Source: Paenibacillus silvae
GTDB lineage: Bacteria > Bacillota > Bacilli > Paenibacillales > Paenibacillaceae
Assembly (NCBI RefSeq): GCF_014639235.1
Contig: NZ_BMFU01000003.1
Span: 1 to 64,000 of the forward strand
Direction: 5' to 3'
DNA length: 64,000 bases
Made by a program: the position numbers and the translations under genes. Positions 18,863 through 28,173 of this stretch are shown piece by piece. The notes under the pieces are model-generated. The model worked only from the letters and a program-made list of their open reading frames with translations. It was not told the origin of the DNA and made no database searches. Within the stretch, counting starts at the first letter, position 1, and each line of letters starts with the position of its first letter.

Positions 18863-19923
18863 TTACACCCGTCAAAAAGGTTAATCGTTTTTTTATGCTT
18901 GCGCTCGCTCCTTTCATCGGGTTAATTTTCTGTTTGCTGCTATTACGTCCTGAACTGGATACAGGCACTCTGCTTCCTTCTAACTTGCCTGAAGAGCATG
19001 TTACTGCCCAGACCCAAGCAATCAGCAAAGAACTGGCAGGAGCAAAGGAGGCTGCGATTCAAACTTCTTCTTCTATTAAAAGAACAACACAGCTTTATAA
19101 CCAAACGACCAGCACCATGTCCACGATTGTGCAAAAGGCTTCCGTTCAGGCATCCAGACCGGAAACGATCTACAACAAGCGGATTACCTCCAAACTTGGT
19201 GTGCCATTTGAACGAGTAGACAGCGACCGGATTACGATTGAGATGTACCGAGTCAATCCGGGCACCTACACCGGATATGCGATGAAGGTCAAACTGAAGG
19301 ATCACAGCGCAATGCAGATGGCATTGAACAGTGAGCCTGGACGATCCGAGACAACGATGCAGGCCGTGAAACGAAGTGGAGCCATTGCGGGTATCAACGC
19401 TGGCGGATTCGCAGACAGTGGCGGCAAACGTTACCCTTTGAGTACAACTGTAATGAACGGCAAGTATGTGAACGGTTTCCAAGCCAGTTTCAAGGACCTG
19501 TTCTTCGTCGGACTTAACGATGCTGGCAAGCTTGTCGGAGGCAAATTTTTTGATCAAGGCTCTCTGGACCGCTTGCGGCCGCAATTCGGAGCAACCTTTG
19601 TGCCCGTGCTTATGAAAAATGGACAGAAAACGATTATTCCGGACAAATGGAAGGTATCTCCCAAGCGTGCACCTCGAACCGTCATTGGCAACTACAAGGA
19701 TGATCAGCTATTAATCATTGTGGTTGATGGATATAATGAAAATGGAAGCTCCGGCGCAACACTGGAAGAGATGCAGGGCAGATTGGCCAAGCTCGGTGTA
19801 ATAGACGCTTATAATCTGGATGGGGGCGGCTCCTCCTCCCTGATTCTGAACAACCGGGTCATCAATAAACCTTCAGATGGCAATCTGAGACCTGTACCTA
19901 CCCACTTTTTATTTTACAAATGA
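18859..19923 (+). CDS. Phosphodiester glycosidase (NAGPA-domain) family exported protein
   Basis: The product has 354 residues. An N-terminal membrane anchor or uncleaved signal (about 10-32) is followed by a linker and a C-terminal NAGPA domain (about 125-354). The domain has the hallmark segments GINAGGFADSGG, APRTVIG, LIIVVDGY and AYNLDGGGSSSL. The family includes the enzyme that uncovers mannose-6-phosphate and bacterial proteins acting on wall or exopolysaccharide glycans. The exact substrate is unknown. It overlaps the preceding membrane-protein gene, so the pair probably works at the cell surface. Confidence 0.88.
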   Translation: MITPVKKVNRFFMLALAPFIGLIFCLLLLRPELDTGTLLPSNLPEEHVTAQTQAISKELAGAKEAAIQTSSSIKRTTQLYNQTTSTMSTIVQKASVQASRPETIYNKRITSKLGVPFERVDSDRITIEMYRVNPGTYTGYAMKVKLKDHSAMQMALNSEPGRSETTMQAVKRSGAIAGINAGGFADSGGKRYPLSTTVMNGKYVNGFQASFKDLFFVGLNDAGKLVGGKFFDQGSLDRLRPQFGATFVPVLMKNGQKTIIPDKWKVSPKRAPRTVIGNYKDDQLLIIVVDGYNENGSSGATLEEMQGRLAKLGVIDAYNLDGGGSSSLILNNRVINKPSDGNLRPVPTHFLFYK

Positions 19924-19999
19924 CAGGGTAAAGCATTCCTTTTCTACCTATTATGGTTATAATAGAAGTAAATGAGCTTGTGCAGGAGGTGCAAAGTGC

Positions 20000-20104
20000 A
20001 TGTCGTTTTCACTGACATTCTGGATTATTGCAGTTGTACTAACGCTATTTATCACAGGCATTCTCACTGCATCCTACAACCAAGACAAAACAAAAGGCCT
20101 GTAA
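20000..20104 (+). CDS. 34-residue single-pass membrane peptide
   Basis: An ATG at 20000 has AGGAGGT nine bases upstream and a TATAAT-like -10 near 19957. The frame encodes 34 residues: a short N-terminus (MSFSLTFW), one hydrophobic helix (about 8-25) and a polar tail ending NQDKTKGL. A strong terminator starts five bases after the stop. The ribosome site, the helix and the terminator together argue for a real gene. The function is unknown. Confidence 0.7.
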   Translation: MSFSLTFWIIAVVLTLFITGILTASYNQDKTKGL

Positions 20105-20108
20105 GGCA

Positions 20109-20130
20109 AAGCCTCTCCCCGGAGAGGCTT
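20109..20130 (+). terminator. Terminator of the 34-residue membrane peptide gene
   Basis: The perfect stem AAGCCTCTCC/GGAGAGGCTT has almost no loop and is followed by TTTT. Confidence 0.9.
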
Positions 20131-20149
20131 TTTTCATGTCTCCGCACAC

Positions 20150-20205
20150 AGCAAAAGACAAGTCTTGAAAGAACAGGGAAATTCCTTCAAATCTTGTCTC
20201 TTGCT
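20150..20205. repeat. 56-nt near-perfect inverted repeat
   Basis: The arms AGCAAAAGACAAG and CTTGTCTCTTGCT pair over 13 positions with one mismatch. An inner TTGAAAGAA/TTCCTTCAA stem follows a 2x2 internal loop. There is no T-run on either side, so it is not a classic terminator. It lies in the convergent gap before the LacI gene end. Confidence 0.6.
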
Positions 20206-20255
20206 GTAACGTTCTAGTGTCGACAGGCAGTCACCGGGCGAGAAGCCAGATCTGA

Positions 20256-21272
20256 TCAATAGCTTACTGCACGTTCACCGGGCATGGACAACAGGGAATC
20301 GGCCTGTTTCGGACCCGTTACAGACTCTCCCTCTACCAAGGTGACATAGATTCGCTCGTGATCTACAGGTTCTCCAGCTATGATCTTAATTAACTGCTCT
20401 GCTGCAAGCGCCCCCCACTTGCGTTTGGAATAATCGATGCTCGCCAGCCTAGGCTGCATGTAATTGCTGAGCTCAATATGGTCAAAGCCTATGACATCAA
20501 TCTGCCTGCCCACCTTTAATTCACTTTCCGCAAGACGGTCACATAAACCAATCGCCATCTCATCGTTTAGACAAAATACGGCGGCCGGCTCCGTATACGT
20601 CTGTACAATCTGATCCGCGGCTCGTTCTCCTCCGCTTTTCTCGAAATCACCGACAATCTCGATCCACTCTACCTCCGCTTCACGTTCTGCTACCTGTCTA
20701 ACAGCCTTCAAGCGCTGTACCGAGTCAAATGAACCTTCCGGACCCGTCACGACATAAATCTTTTTATGCCCCTTTTCTATCAAATATTCCATCGCCAGCG
20801 TAGCTCCAGCCTTGTTATCCAGCAGCACCTGATTAATGTTGGCGTGCTCCAGCTCGCGGTCAAGCACAACGATCTTATGCCCTCGATCGGCATACTGCAT
20901 AAGCTCCTCACTTGCAAACGTATGATCCAGAATGATCGCACCATCAATCATTCTTTCGGGCAGCATGCGATGGGACTGTTTGCCGCTGCATACGATCAGA
21001 TCATATCCCTGAGCATTGCATACCGCCTTCATGCCACTTAACAGATCCCCGTATACATCACCGCTGAAATCCGTAAGAAACACACCCAGAATCCGCGATT
21101 CTCGCTTCTTTAATGTTCTGGCCGCCGCATTGGGCACATAGTTCAGCTCTTTGGCAATCGCCAGTATTTTGGAACTGGTCTCGTCGGTCACTTTGTTGCT
21201 TCCATTCAGCGCGTATGATACGGTCGAGATGGAAACTCCCGCCTTTTTGGCGATATCCTTGATACTGACCAT
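20256..21272 (-). CDS. LacI-family transcriptional regulator
   Basis: The product has 338 residues. The helix-turn-helix reads VSIKDIAKKAGVSISTVSYA, with the hinge helix at PNAAARTLKKR. The sensor domain (about 60-330) has DGAIILD, VVTGPEGSFDS and DVIGFDHIELSNY. It lies immediately downstream of the esterase-ABC-GH3 operon on the same strand, 101 bp after the GH3 gene. It is the natural candidate for binding the palindromes at 28098-28197. A hairpin at 21296-21332 separates the two, so it may be transcribed separately. Confidence 0.92.
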   Translation of the reverse strand: MVSIKDIAKKAGVSISTVSYALNGSNKVTDETSSKILAIAKELNYVPNAAARTLKKRESRILGVFLTDFSGDVYGDLLSGMKAVCNAQGYDLIVCSGKQSHRMLPERMIDGAIILDHTFASEELMQYADRGHKIVVLDRELEHANINQVLLDNKAGATLAMEYLIEKGHKKIYVVTGPEGSFDSVQRLKAVRQVAEREAEVEWIEIVGDFEKSGGERAADQIVQTYTEPAAVFCLNDEMAIGLCDRLAESELKVGRQIDVIGFDHIELSNYMQPRLASIDYSKRKWGALAAEQLIKIIAGEPVDHERIYVTLVEGESVTGPKQADSLLSMPGERAVSY

Positions 21273-21373
21273 ATTCTTCGCTCCTCTGTTATGTTAATCA
21301 GGCCTTTCACTACTGAAAGACCTGATTTTTAAATATAGCTTATGGTTAGTGTTGCACCATAGAACAAGATGCT

Positions 21374-23539
21374 TTAAACGAGCTTAAACGAACGGCTCTG
21401 TGTATCACTGCTATTTGGTCCTACCATAATGCGAAACTCACCGCGATCACTGTGATATCCAAGATCAGCATGGTGGTAACGAAGCTGGCTCTCAGACAAG
21501 GTAAAGGTTGCTGTTCCACTCTCACCCGGCGCCAGAGACAGCTTCACATAATCCTTCAACTCACGCATCGGACGAACGACATCACCGCTCACATCGCGAA
21601 CATAGAGTTGAACGGTCTCCACACCGTGACGATCACCGGTGTTTGTTACAGAAACCTGAACAGTCAGCGGGTTGCTTGCCGTCATCTCTTCAGCCGAAAC
21701 CTCAACTTCCCCATATACGAATGAAGTATAAGAAAGACCGTAACCAAACGGGAACAGCGGTTCATTGACACTATCCAAATACTTGGAAACATAACGATTC
21801 TCGGTGTTATCCGGGTTGATTGGGCGACCCGTATTGAAATGATTGTAATATACCGGCACTTGTCCGACCGATTGAGGAAAAGACATCGTAAGCCTGCCTG
21901 ATGGATTCACCGCGCCTGTAAGCACATCAGCGATAGCTGCCCCACCTTCACTACCTGGGAACCAGGCTTCCAGTACAGCATGTGATTCATGCACCACTCC
22001 GTGCAGGTCTAGTGGACGACCGTTAAAAATAACACTGGCAATCGGTTTACCCGTTGCCTTCAGCGCTTGTACCAGCTGCAGCTGCGCTGCTGGCAGACGA
22101 ATATCTGTCCGCGATCCAGCCTCCCCACTCATCTCGGAATCTTCACCGAGCGCAAGCACAATCACATCCGACTGATGTGCAACCTCAAGCGCCGCAGCAA
22201 TCTGCTCGTCCGTAATCGTGTGTACATCACTGCCCTGCGCTGTTCGAACCGTACCTTGCGGCAGACGTTCCTGAAGTGCAGTTCCCAGCTTCACTGCATC
22301 AGCCTTGACGCCTTCACAAGCCCACCAGCCGAGAATATCCTCACTTTGGGCAAACGGTCCGATTAACGCAACGTTTGCATCGGGCTGAAGCGGTAGAACC
22401 TGGGCTTCATTTTTCAGCAATACAGCGGACTTCGCCGCAAGTTCTCGCGACACCTCACGATGTTCCTTGGAAAAAACAATCTCGCGTTCACGTACAGGAT
22501 CAGCAGCGCGGAACGGATTATCGAACAACCCCAGCTTGTCTTTGAGCTGCAGAATTCGCAGCACCGCTTCATCCACTAGCTGCTCCTCCACTTCCCCCTT
22601 CTGAATCAGCTCTGGCAGATGATTAACATAACATGGTGTCATCATCTCCATGTCTACACCCGCACGAATAGCACGATATGCTGCCTCACGATCGTCTTCT
22701 GCCGCGCCATGGGCTATCATCTCGCGGATCGAGGCCCAGTCGGAGATTAACACTCCGTCAAAGCCCCATTCATCACGCAAAATGCCGCGCATCAATTTCT
22801 CGTTGCCGCTGGCCGGGATACCGTCAACCGTATTGAAGGAGGTCATCACCATCTCCACACCTGCATCGAGTGCCGCTTTATATGCTGGCAAATAATATTC
22901 CCGAAGCTGACGCTCGGACATATCCACCGTGTTATAATCACGGCCTCCCTCAGCAGCACCGTACGCTGCGAAATGTTTGACACAAGCCGCAAGACGATCC
23001 ACTTCTTCTGTCAGGTTATCTCCCTGATAACCGCGAACAAACGCAGCGGCGAACAAGCTGTTCAGATACGGATCTTCACCCGTTGTTTCCATTACACGGC
23101 CCCAACGTGGATCACGCACCAGGTCAACCATCGGTGCAAAGGTAACATGCAGCCCGGATACTGCGGATTCACGCGCCGCAATCTCGGCGCTTTTCTCCGC
23201 AAGCTCCAGATCCCATGAGCAGCCTATTGCCAGCGGAATGGGAAAGATCGTTTTGAAACCATGCACCACGTCTGCCATAAACAGCAGCGGGATGCCAAGA
23301 CGACTTTTTTTCAAATAAGCTTGCTGCACATCCATGATGGCCTGTGCTCCAGACAATCCAAGAATCGAGCCACTTGCGTTGACCGATTGCTCTGTGATGC
23401 CCATCTCTTCCATCGGCCCTGTAATCTGGCCCTGTGTATCTGTTCCTTCATAGAAGTTAGCCGTCAGCTGCAGCAGCTGGGCTACCTTCTCCTCCAGCGT
23501 CATCTGATTCACCAAATCCATTAACTGCTGATTATTCAT
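21374..23539 (-). CDS. GH3 family beta-glucosidase/beta-xylosidase, cytoplasmic
   Basis: The product has 721 residues and no signal peptide. The N-terminal TIM barrel has DVVHGFKTIFPIPLAIG, RDPRWGRVMETTGEDPY, CVKHFAAYGA and the nucleophile aspartate in GVLISDWASI. The alpha/beta sandwich domain has ALGEDSEMSGEAGSR, and the C-terminus is a fibronectin-III-like domain (LYVRDVSGDVVRP). GH3 members release terminal glucose or xylose from short oligosaccharides. Being the last gene after an oligosaccharide importer and an esterase, it should act on imported material; xylosidase versus glucosidase activity is not decided by sequence. Confidence 0.93.
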   Translation of the reverse strand: MNNQQLMDLVNQMTLEEKVAQLLQLTANFYEGTDTQGQITGPMEEMGITEQSVNASGSILGLSGAQAIMDVQQAYLKKSRLGIPLLFMADVVHGFKTIFPIPLAIGCSWDLELAEKSAEIAARESAVSGLHVTFAPMVDLVRDPRWGRVMETTGEDPYLNSLFAAAFVRGYQGDNLTEEVDRLAACVKHFAAYGAAEGGRDYNTVDMSERQLREYYLPAYKAALDAGVEMVMTSFNTVDGIPASGNEKLMRGILRDEWGFDGVLISDWASIREMIAHGAAEDDREAAYRAIRAGVDMEMMTPCYVNHLPELIQKGEVEEQLVDEAVLRILQLKDKLGLFDNPFRAADPVREREIVFSKEHREVSRELAAKSAVLLKNEAQVLPLQPDANVALIGPFAQSEDILGWWACEGVKADAVKLGTALQERLPQGTVRTAQGSDVHTITDEQIAAALEVAHQSDVIVLALGEDSEMSGEAGSRTDIRLPAAQLQLVQALKATGKPIASVIFNGRPLDLHGVVHESHAVLEAWFPGSEGGAAIADVLTGAVNPSGRLTMSFPQSVGQVPVYYNHFNTGRPINPDNTENRYVSKYLDSVNEPLFPFGYGLSYTSFVYGEVEVSAEEMTASNPLTVQVSVTNTGDRHGVETVQLYVRDVSGDVVRPMRELKDYVKLSLAPGESGTATFTLSESQLRYHHADLGYHSDRGEFRIMVGPNSSDTQSRSFKLV

Positions 23540-23575
23540 CCAGATAAACCTCCACTACACGTATATTGAAAGAAA

Positions 23576-23615
23576 GAACCCGGCTGCGTTCGGGGAGAGA
23601 CCGCGCACCGGGTTC
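23576..23615 (-). terminator. Hairpin between the solute-binding and GH3 genes (partial terminator)
   Basis: The minus-strand arms GAACCCGGTGCG/CGCAGCCGGGTTC are followed by TTTCTTTC. Its place after the binding-protein gene suggests partial termination or 3'-end protection, which would give more lipoprotein than enzyme. Confidence 0.6.
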
Positions 23616-23677
23616 AATCAGACGGGAGACAGAACGCTCCTGCCATCCCCATCCTGTTCATTACTGCTTTTCAATTA

Positions 23678-25276
23678 CTAGAATTTCTCGTTCAGTTCGT
23701 CCAGATATGGTTGAACCAATGACATTTTGCTGTTAACCCACTCTTTCCAGTTGGCTTCCAAATCTCCGCCTTTGAGGATCAAGTTGGCATATTCGTTTTG
23801 ATAATCGAAAGAAGCTTGACTTTTCGCTTTGGAATCGTACAGATTAACATCCCAATCGTATGGTGCCAGTGATTTGCTTTCTGTACCTAATTTTGCTTTT
23901 TCCTGGAACAGCTCTACTGCTCTGTCACGATAATCTTTTTTGATTGCAGGGTTTACGACACTGAAGTCATCTCCCAGAAGGTACAGTCCTTCGAAACGTG
24001 CAGGGTATTTGTCTTCCAGCGTTGTTCCTTCAGGCAACAAGTTTACGAGTTCTTTATTGTCATCGTATTTCCAGTCCTTGCCTTCGAAGCCCATGTTGAT
24101 CAGCAGTTGTCCTTCTTTGGTTGCGGAGTAATCGATCAGATCCATGATGCGTTCGAATTTCTCGTCACTGATGTTCGGATTGAAGATCAGAGCAGACCAG
24201 AAGTTCGCTTGTTCCATATTGCGATACTTACCATCATCGCCCAGCACGATCGCTGTGTGAACAAGATCATCACTGTCGACACCAAGATTTTTTCTCATAT
24301 CGGAATCCAAACCTTGTCTGTAAGAAGCCAGTCCACCAAGACTGGTTACAGCAGCAGTACCTGTTACTTTGAAGTTGTTTTGTCCTTCATTGTTTTTCCA
24401 GGTGTAGAACTCTGGGTTAAGCAGTCCATCCTTGTATGCTTTTTGCATCAATTTCAGGCCAGTCAACGTTTCCGGGTCTGCAGGACCCCAATGGAACTTA
24501 CCATCTTCACCTTTGTAGAAAGGAACATCTGTCATCGCATGCACACTGTTAGGCATAATGATGTTAGTCATAGCATCGGCAGCATTGTAAGACAATGGCA
24601 CCAATTTGTTGCCCACTTTGCCTGGGTCTTTTTCTTTCACAAGTTCAGCAAATTGATTCAATTCAGAAGTCGTGTACGCATCTTTCAGTTCAAAACCGAC
24701 AGCTTCCGCCCAGTCTTTGCGAAGAGCGATAACACCGATTTGATTCGTCAACGGGTCTGCCGGTTTGTTTTCAAAATAGATCGGTCTAGGAAGCACATAC
24801 GTACCGCCTGTCAATTCTTCCAGCTTGTCGCCAAGTCCTGTCAGCTTGTATGCTGCAGCAACGTTTGGCCAGCGCTCTTTCCAGTCATCCGGAAACTTGT
24901 AGAACAAGCCTTGATCAATATTATTGATTGCATCGCCGTGTACATAGTTCCATACCGCTACATCCGGCAGGTCGCCAGAGTTGATCCACAGACGAAGCTT
25001 TTCACCCCAGGAATCCCAGTCAATATAGTTGTAATCCCATTTAATGTTGAATTTGTCTTCCCAGAACTTGTGGAACTCATTGTCCATGTTTCCGTTTTTC
25101 ACTTCAGTCAGGTTCGCTACAGAAATCGTCAGGTTATCTTTGTAATTTCCTTCCGCATCCTTCTCGTTGCCACCTTCTGAACTGCTGCTGTTGGAACAAG
25201 CCGATACTACCAACATCAAGAGACAGAGTGTGATCGCAAATAACGATTTGACTGACAACTTTTTGCCCGTTTTCAT
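23678..25276 (-). CDS. Extracellular solute-binding lipoprotein of a sugar ABC importer (LplA-like)
   Basis: The product has 532 residues. A lipoprotein signal with lipobox LVVSAC anchors Cys27 to the membrane, followed by a Ser/Gly/Glu linker. The rest has the two-lobed fold of large oligosaccharide-binding proteins (LplA/YtcQ type; for example IDWDSWGEKLRLWINSGDLP). It captures an oligosaccharide and delivers it to the two permeases encoded just upstream. No ATPase is encoded here; in Bacilli a shared MsmX-type ATPase usually serves such systems. Confidence 0.92.
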   Translation of the reverse strand: MKTGKKLSVKSLFAITLCLLMLVVSACSNSSSSEGGNEKDAEGNYKDNLTISVANLTEVKNGNMDNEFHKFWEDKFNIKWDYNYIDWDSWGEKLRLWINSGDLPDVAVWNYVHGDAINNIDQGLFYKFPDDWKERWPNVAAAYKLTGLGDKLEELTGGTYVLPRPIYFENKPADPLTNQIGVIALRKDWAEAVGFELKDAYTTSELNQFAELVKEKDPGKVGNKLVPLSYNAADAMTNIIMPNSVHAMTDVPFYKGEDGKFHWGPADPETLTGLKLMQKAYKDGLLNPEFYTWKNNEGQNNFKVTGTAAVTSLGGLASYRQGLDSDMRKNLGVDSDDLVHTAIVLGDDGKYRNMEQANFWSALIFNPNISDEKFERIMDLIDYSATKEGQLLINMGFEGKDWKYDDNKELVNLLPEGTTLEDKYPARFEGLYLLGDDFSVVNPAIKKDYRDRAVELFQEKAKLGTESKSLAPYDWDVNLYDSKAKSQASFDYQNEYANLILKGGDLEANWKEWVNSKMSLVQPYLDELNEKF

Positions 25277-25333
25277 GCTTTTACCCCCATGTTTTTAGTC
25301 GAATTTCTAATGCATTGAAATCCTATGTGTATA

Positions 25334-26236
25334 TCAGGTCTTGATAGCCCCTGTTAATACCCCTTTGGCAAAGTGCTTTTGCAGCATTGGGAAGAAACAC
25401 ATAATTGGTACCATCGTGACAAATACCGCAGCCATCTTCATACCCATAGAGAAGCTGCTAAGTTTTACTGCATCCACACTGGATGCGTTGGATGCATTCG
25501 TTGTGGAAGTCACTATGATGTTCCTCAGCACGTTTTGCAGCGGTAACTGATCTGCTTTTCGCAGGAAGATCATCGCATCATACCAGCTATTCCAGTAGGC
25601 TACGCCATAGAAAAGCGTGATTGTAGCCATAATCGGTGTCGCCAGTGGAAGGACTACGGAGAACAAAATTCTCCATTCCCCTGCACCATCCAGCCTTGCC
25701 GACTCCATTAGCGATTCAGGCAAGGTGTAGAAGTAGTTCATCATCAGGATCATGTTAAAGGCACTGAAGCTTCCCGCCAGAATGACGGACCATAACGTAC
25801 CTGTAAGATGCAAGGATTTCATAATGAGGTACAGTGGAACGATACCTCCGTTAAAAATCATGGTGAACAATACCAGGAAAAAGATAAACTTTTTGAACGG
25901 GAAATTGCTGCGGCTCAGACCATAAGCCATACTTGTTGTCAGGAACAAGCTGAGCGGCAATCCGATCACAAGCAAAATCAATGTATTTTTGTAACCCGAC
26001 AGGATGCTTCCGTCAGCGAACAACGCTCTGTAAGAGTCCAACGTGAATTCTTTCGGGAACATCAGGAACGGATTTTCAGCATACTCTTTTTGTGTTGCAA
26101 ACGAGATCATAATGACATTCCAGAACGGAATCAGGATCATCAGTGCCAGCACTAACAAAATCGCGAAGATCACATAATCAAGCACGGTCATTCGTTCCGT
26201 GCCAATCTTCGGCTTTCTTCCAGCCTTCTTGCTCAT
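25334..26236 (-). CDS. Sugar ABC transporter permease (LplC-like)
   Basis: The product has 300 residues and six predicted membrane helices. The EAA loop that contacts the ATPase reads ESARLDGAGEWRILFSVVLPL. The N-terminus KIGTERMTVLDYVIFAILL and the C-terminal FPMLQKHFAKGVLTGAIK are typical of the CUT1 subfamily. The gene lies 18 bp after the partner permease and 57 bp before the binding protein, so the three are co-transcribed. Confidence 0.93.
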   Translation of the reverse strand: MSKKAGRKPKIGTERMTVLDYVIFAILLVLALMILIPFWNVIMISFATQKEYAENPFLMFPKEFTLDSYRALFADGSILSGYKNTLILLVIGLPLSLFLTTSMAYGLSRSNFPFKKFIFFLVLFTMIFNGGIVPLYLIMKSLHLTGTLWSVILAGSFSAFNMILMMNYFYTLPESLMESARLDGAGEWRILFSVVLPLATPIMATITLFYGVAYWNSWYDAMIFLRKADQLPLQNVLRNIIVTSTTNASNASSVDAVKLSSFSMGMKMAAVFVTMVPIMCFFPMLQKHFAKGVLTGAIKT

Positions 26237-26253
26237 TTCTTACTCCTCCTTTC

Positions 26254-27213
26254 TTATCGGAACAAACCATCTCCGCCAAGCCACTTGGCAAATCTGTCAG
26301 CCAGCAGCAGCAGCACCATATTCACCAGGGAACGGAACAAGCTGACCGCTGTCGAGAATGAGAAGTCGGTCGAGGACTGGAACGTAATCCGGTAGATATA
26401 TACATCCAGCACTTCCGATACATTTTTCGTTGCTGCATTCGCCAAGTTGAAGATCTGGTCGAAACCAGAGGACATCAATCCGCCGACGGACAAAATAAAC
26501 ATAACCGTAATCGTAGGAAGGATGTTCGGCAGGGTAATGCGGAACATTTGCTGCATCCGGGATGCCCCGTCAATCTGTGCAGACTCATACTGGTCCTGAT
26601 CGATACCCGAGATCGCCGCGAGGAAGATAATCGCACCCCAGCCGCTCGATTTCCAGATATCCGTCAGAAGCAGCATCGGAACAAAGTTGGATTCAGATCC
26701 CAGGAAATTAATCGTTGGCAGTCCCAGTAACGAGAGTGCACTATTTACCAATCCGTCATAAGCAAGCACGTTGATCACAACCCCGGATACGATAATCCAG
26801 GACAGGAAGTGCGGGAATGTCAGAATGGTCTGGAACCACTTTTTCCCTCTGCGCATCCGCAATTCATTCAGCAGCAATGCCAGAATGATCGGAAACGGGA
26901 ACTGAATAATCAGTTTCAGAATGTTAATGTACAAGGTGCGCCATACGGCATCAATAAAGGTTGGATCACGGAAGACGTATTTGAAATTCTCAAATCCGCT
27001 CCAAGGGCTTCCCCAGATTCCCAGATTTGCCTTGTAATCCTTAAATGCCAGTGACAGGCCGCCCATCGGCATGTAAGCAAACAGGATCAACCAGACAAGC
27101 CCGGGTACAAGCAGGGTATACGTCATTCGGTGCTTCCAGATTTCAGTCCAAAGCGACTTGCCTCTCATGTTTGCCTTCAGCTTTTTGCTAGGTCCTTCGG
27201 CTGCAGGTTTCAA
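26254..27213 (-). CDS. Sugar ABC transporter permease (LplB-like)
   Basis: The product has 319 residues and six membrane helices. The EAA loop is YESAQIDGASRMQQMFRITL. The frame is open from a GTG at 27228, but that GTG lies inside the AGTGAGGAG that should be the ribosome site. I therefore prefer the TTG at 27213, seven bases after GAGGAG. The GTG start would add five residues and overlap the esterase stop by four bases. It forms the heteromeric channel with the downstream permease. Confidence 0.88.
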   Translation of the reverse strand: MKPAAEGPSKKLKANMRGKSLWTEIWKHRMTYTLLVPGLVWLILFAYMPMGGLSLAFKDYKANLGIWGSPWSGFENFKYVFRDPTFIDAVWRTLYINILKLIIQFPFPIILALLLNELRMRRGKKWFQTILTFPHFLSWIIVSGVVINVLAYDGLVNSALSLLGLPTINFLGSESNFVPMLLLTDIWKSSGWGAIIFLAAISGIDQDQYESAQIDGASRMQQMFRITLPNILPTITVMFILSVGGLMSSGFDQIFNLANAATKNVSEVLDVYIYRITFQSSTDFSFSTAVSLFRSLVNMVLLLLADRFAKWLGGDGLFR

Positions 27214-27224
27214 TTTGCATCTCC

Positions 27225-27989
27225 TCACTCTACTATGGTGTTGTCGTTGTAAAGAAAATCAAACATCGTTTTCAGATGCTGTTCCCAAAATCTCCATTCA
27301 TGCGTCCCCGGTGTCTCCACATACCGAAAATCAAATGCAGTTCCCTGCATGTACTCGGCGTAGTCCCGGTTCATGTCCACAAACGGATCATGGTCACCGC
27401 AGCAGCTCAGAATCTTCGGCAAGGGGGCTCCCTGCTCCAGCAGCTTGGCCGACAATGCGTAAATATCCTGATCCGCCTTCACCTGTAACCGTTCCCCAAA
27501 AACCGCTTTCATTTCCTTGACCATGCCTTCGGGCATGTGCGGATCACGAAGCCTTGCTTGAAGATTCGTCACCCCGGATAACGATACGATCTTGCTATAT
27601 CGCTCAGGATAAGTCAGGCCGCATTTTAAAGCGCCGTACCCCCCCATGGATAACCCGGCAACAAACGTTTTGGCCGGATCGGTATTAAGCCGGAGCAGTT
27701 TTCCGCATATTTCGGGCAACTCCTTAGTGATGTAGTGGAAGTAATTCAGGCCGTATTCCATATCGGTGTAATAACTACGGTTTGCTTCCGGCATGATGAC
27801 GGTACAGCCGTAATGGGCTGCGTACATCTCAATGGTGGTTAAACGTTGCCAAGTGCTCGCATTGTCTCCAGCCCCGTGGAGCAGATATAGTGTACCGCCT
27901 GAAGTCTCTCCGGAGTCACTGGACACCACATGTATGCTGGTATTCATGCATAATGTAGGCGATCCGGTTTCGATCGTAATATGCGCCAT
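27225..27989 (-). CDS. Alpha/beta-hydrolase esterase (esterase D/CE1-like), probable deacetylase
   Basis: The product has 254 residues without a signal peptide. The nucleophile elbow is AGLSMGGYGALK. The acid is expected in CCGDHDPFVD and the histidine in PGTHEWRFW, so the triad looks complete. The family (PF00756) includes acetyl-xylan, feruloyl and tributyrin esterases. As first gene of the operon with two permeases, a binding protein and a GH3 enzyme, it probably strips acetyl or feruloyl groups from imported xylo-oligosaccharides. That substrate is an inference from context. Confidence 0.88.
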   Translation of the reverse strand: MAHITIETGSPTLCMNTSIHVVSSDSGETSGGTLYLLHGAGDNASTWQRLTTIEMYAAHYGCTVIMPEANRSYYTDMEYGLNYFHYITKELPEICGKLLRLNTDPAKTFVAGLSMGGYGALKCGLTYPERYSKIVSLSGVTNLQARLRDPHMPEGMVKEMKAVFGERLQVKADQDIYALSAKLLEQGAPLPKILSCCGDHDPFVDMNRDYAEYMQGTAFDFRYVETPGTHEWRFWEQHLKTMFDFLYNDNTIVE

Positions 27990-28097
27990 TTCGTAACCCC
28001 TTTCAGCTTTGCCGCTGTTGACTACGGCTTACTGCGAATCTCTTTTTCTCTGTGTGCTGTGACGTTCTCTCATACTCCCCGTGAAAGCTCTGTTATC

Positions 28098-28121
28098 GAA
28101 ACGATTCTCTCGAATCGTTTC
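28098..28121. promoter_or_regulatory. 24-bp palindromic operator (distal) of the esterase-ABC-GH3 operon
   Basis: The perfect palindrome has arms GAAACGATTC and GAATCGTTTC separated by TCTC. Each arm by itself fits the LacI-type consensus GAAWCGWTTC. It lies 76 bp from a second copy at 28174-28197, within the predicted 5' untranslated region. Confidence 0.65.
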
Positions 28122-28173
28122 AAACATAACCAACGTTGATTTAATAAGACTTAAAATATCAACATTTTACTTG

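Noticed and set aside
24107..25180. 357-codon frame antisense to the solute-binding protein gene
   Set aside because: It is the reverse complement of a well-supported lipoprotein gene and has no motifs.
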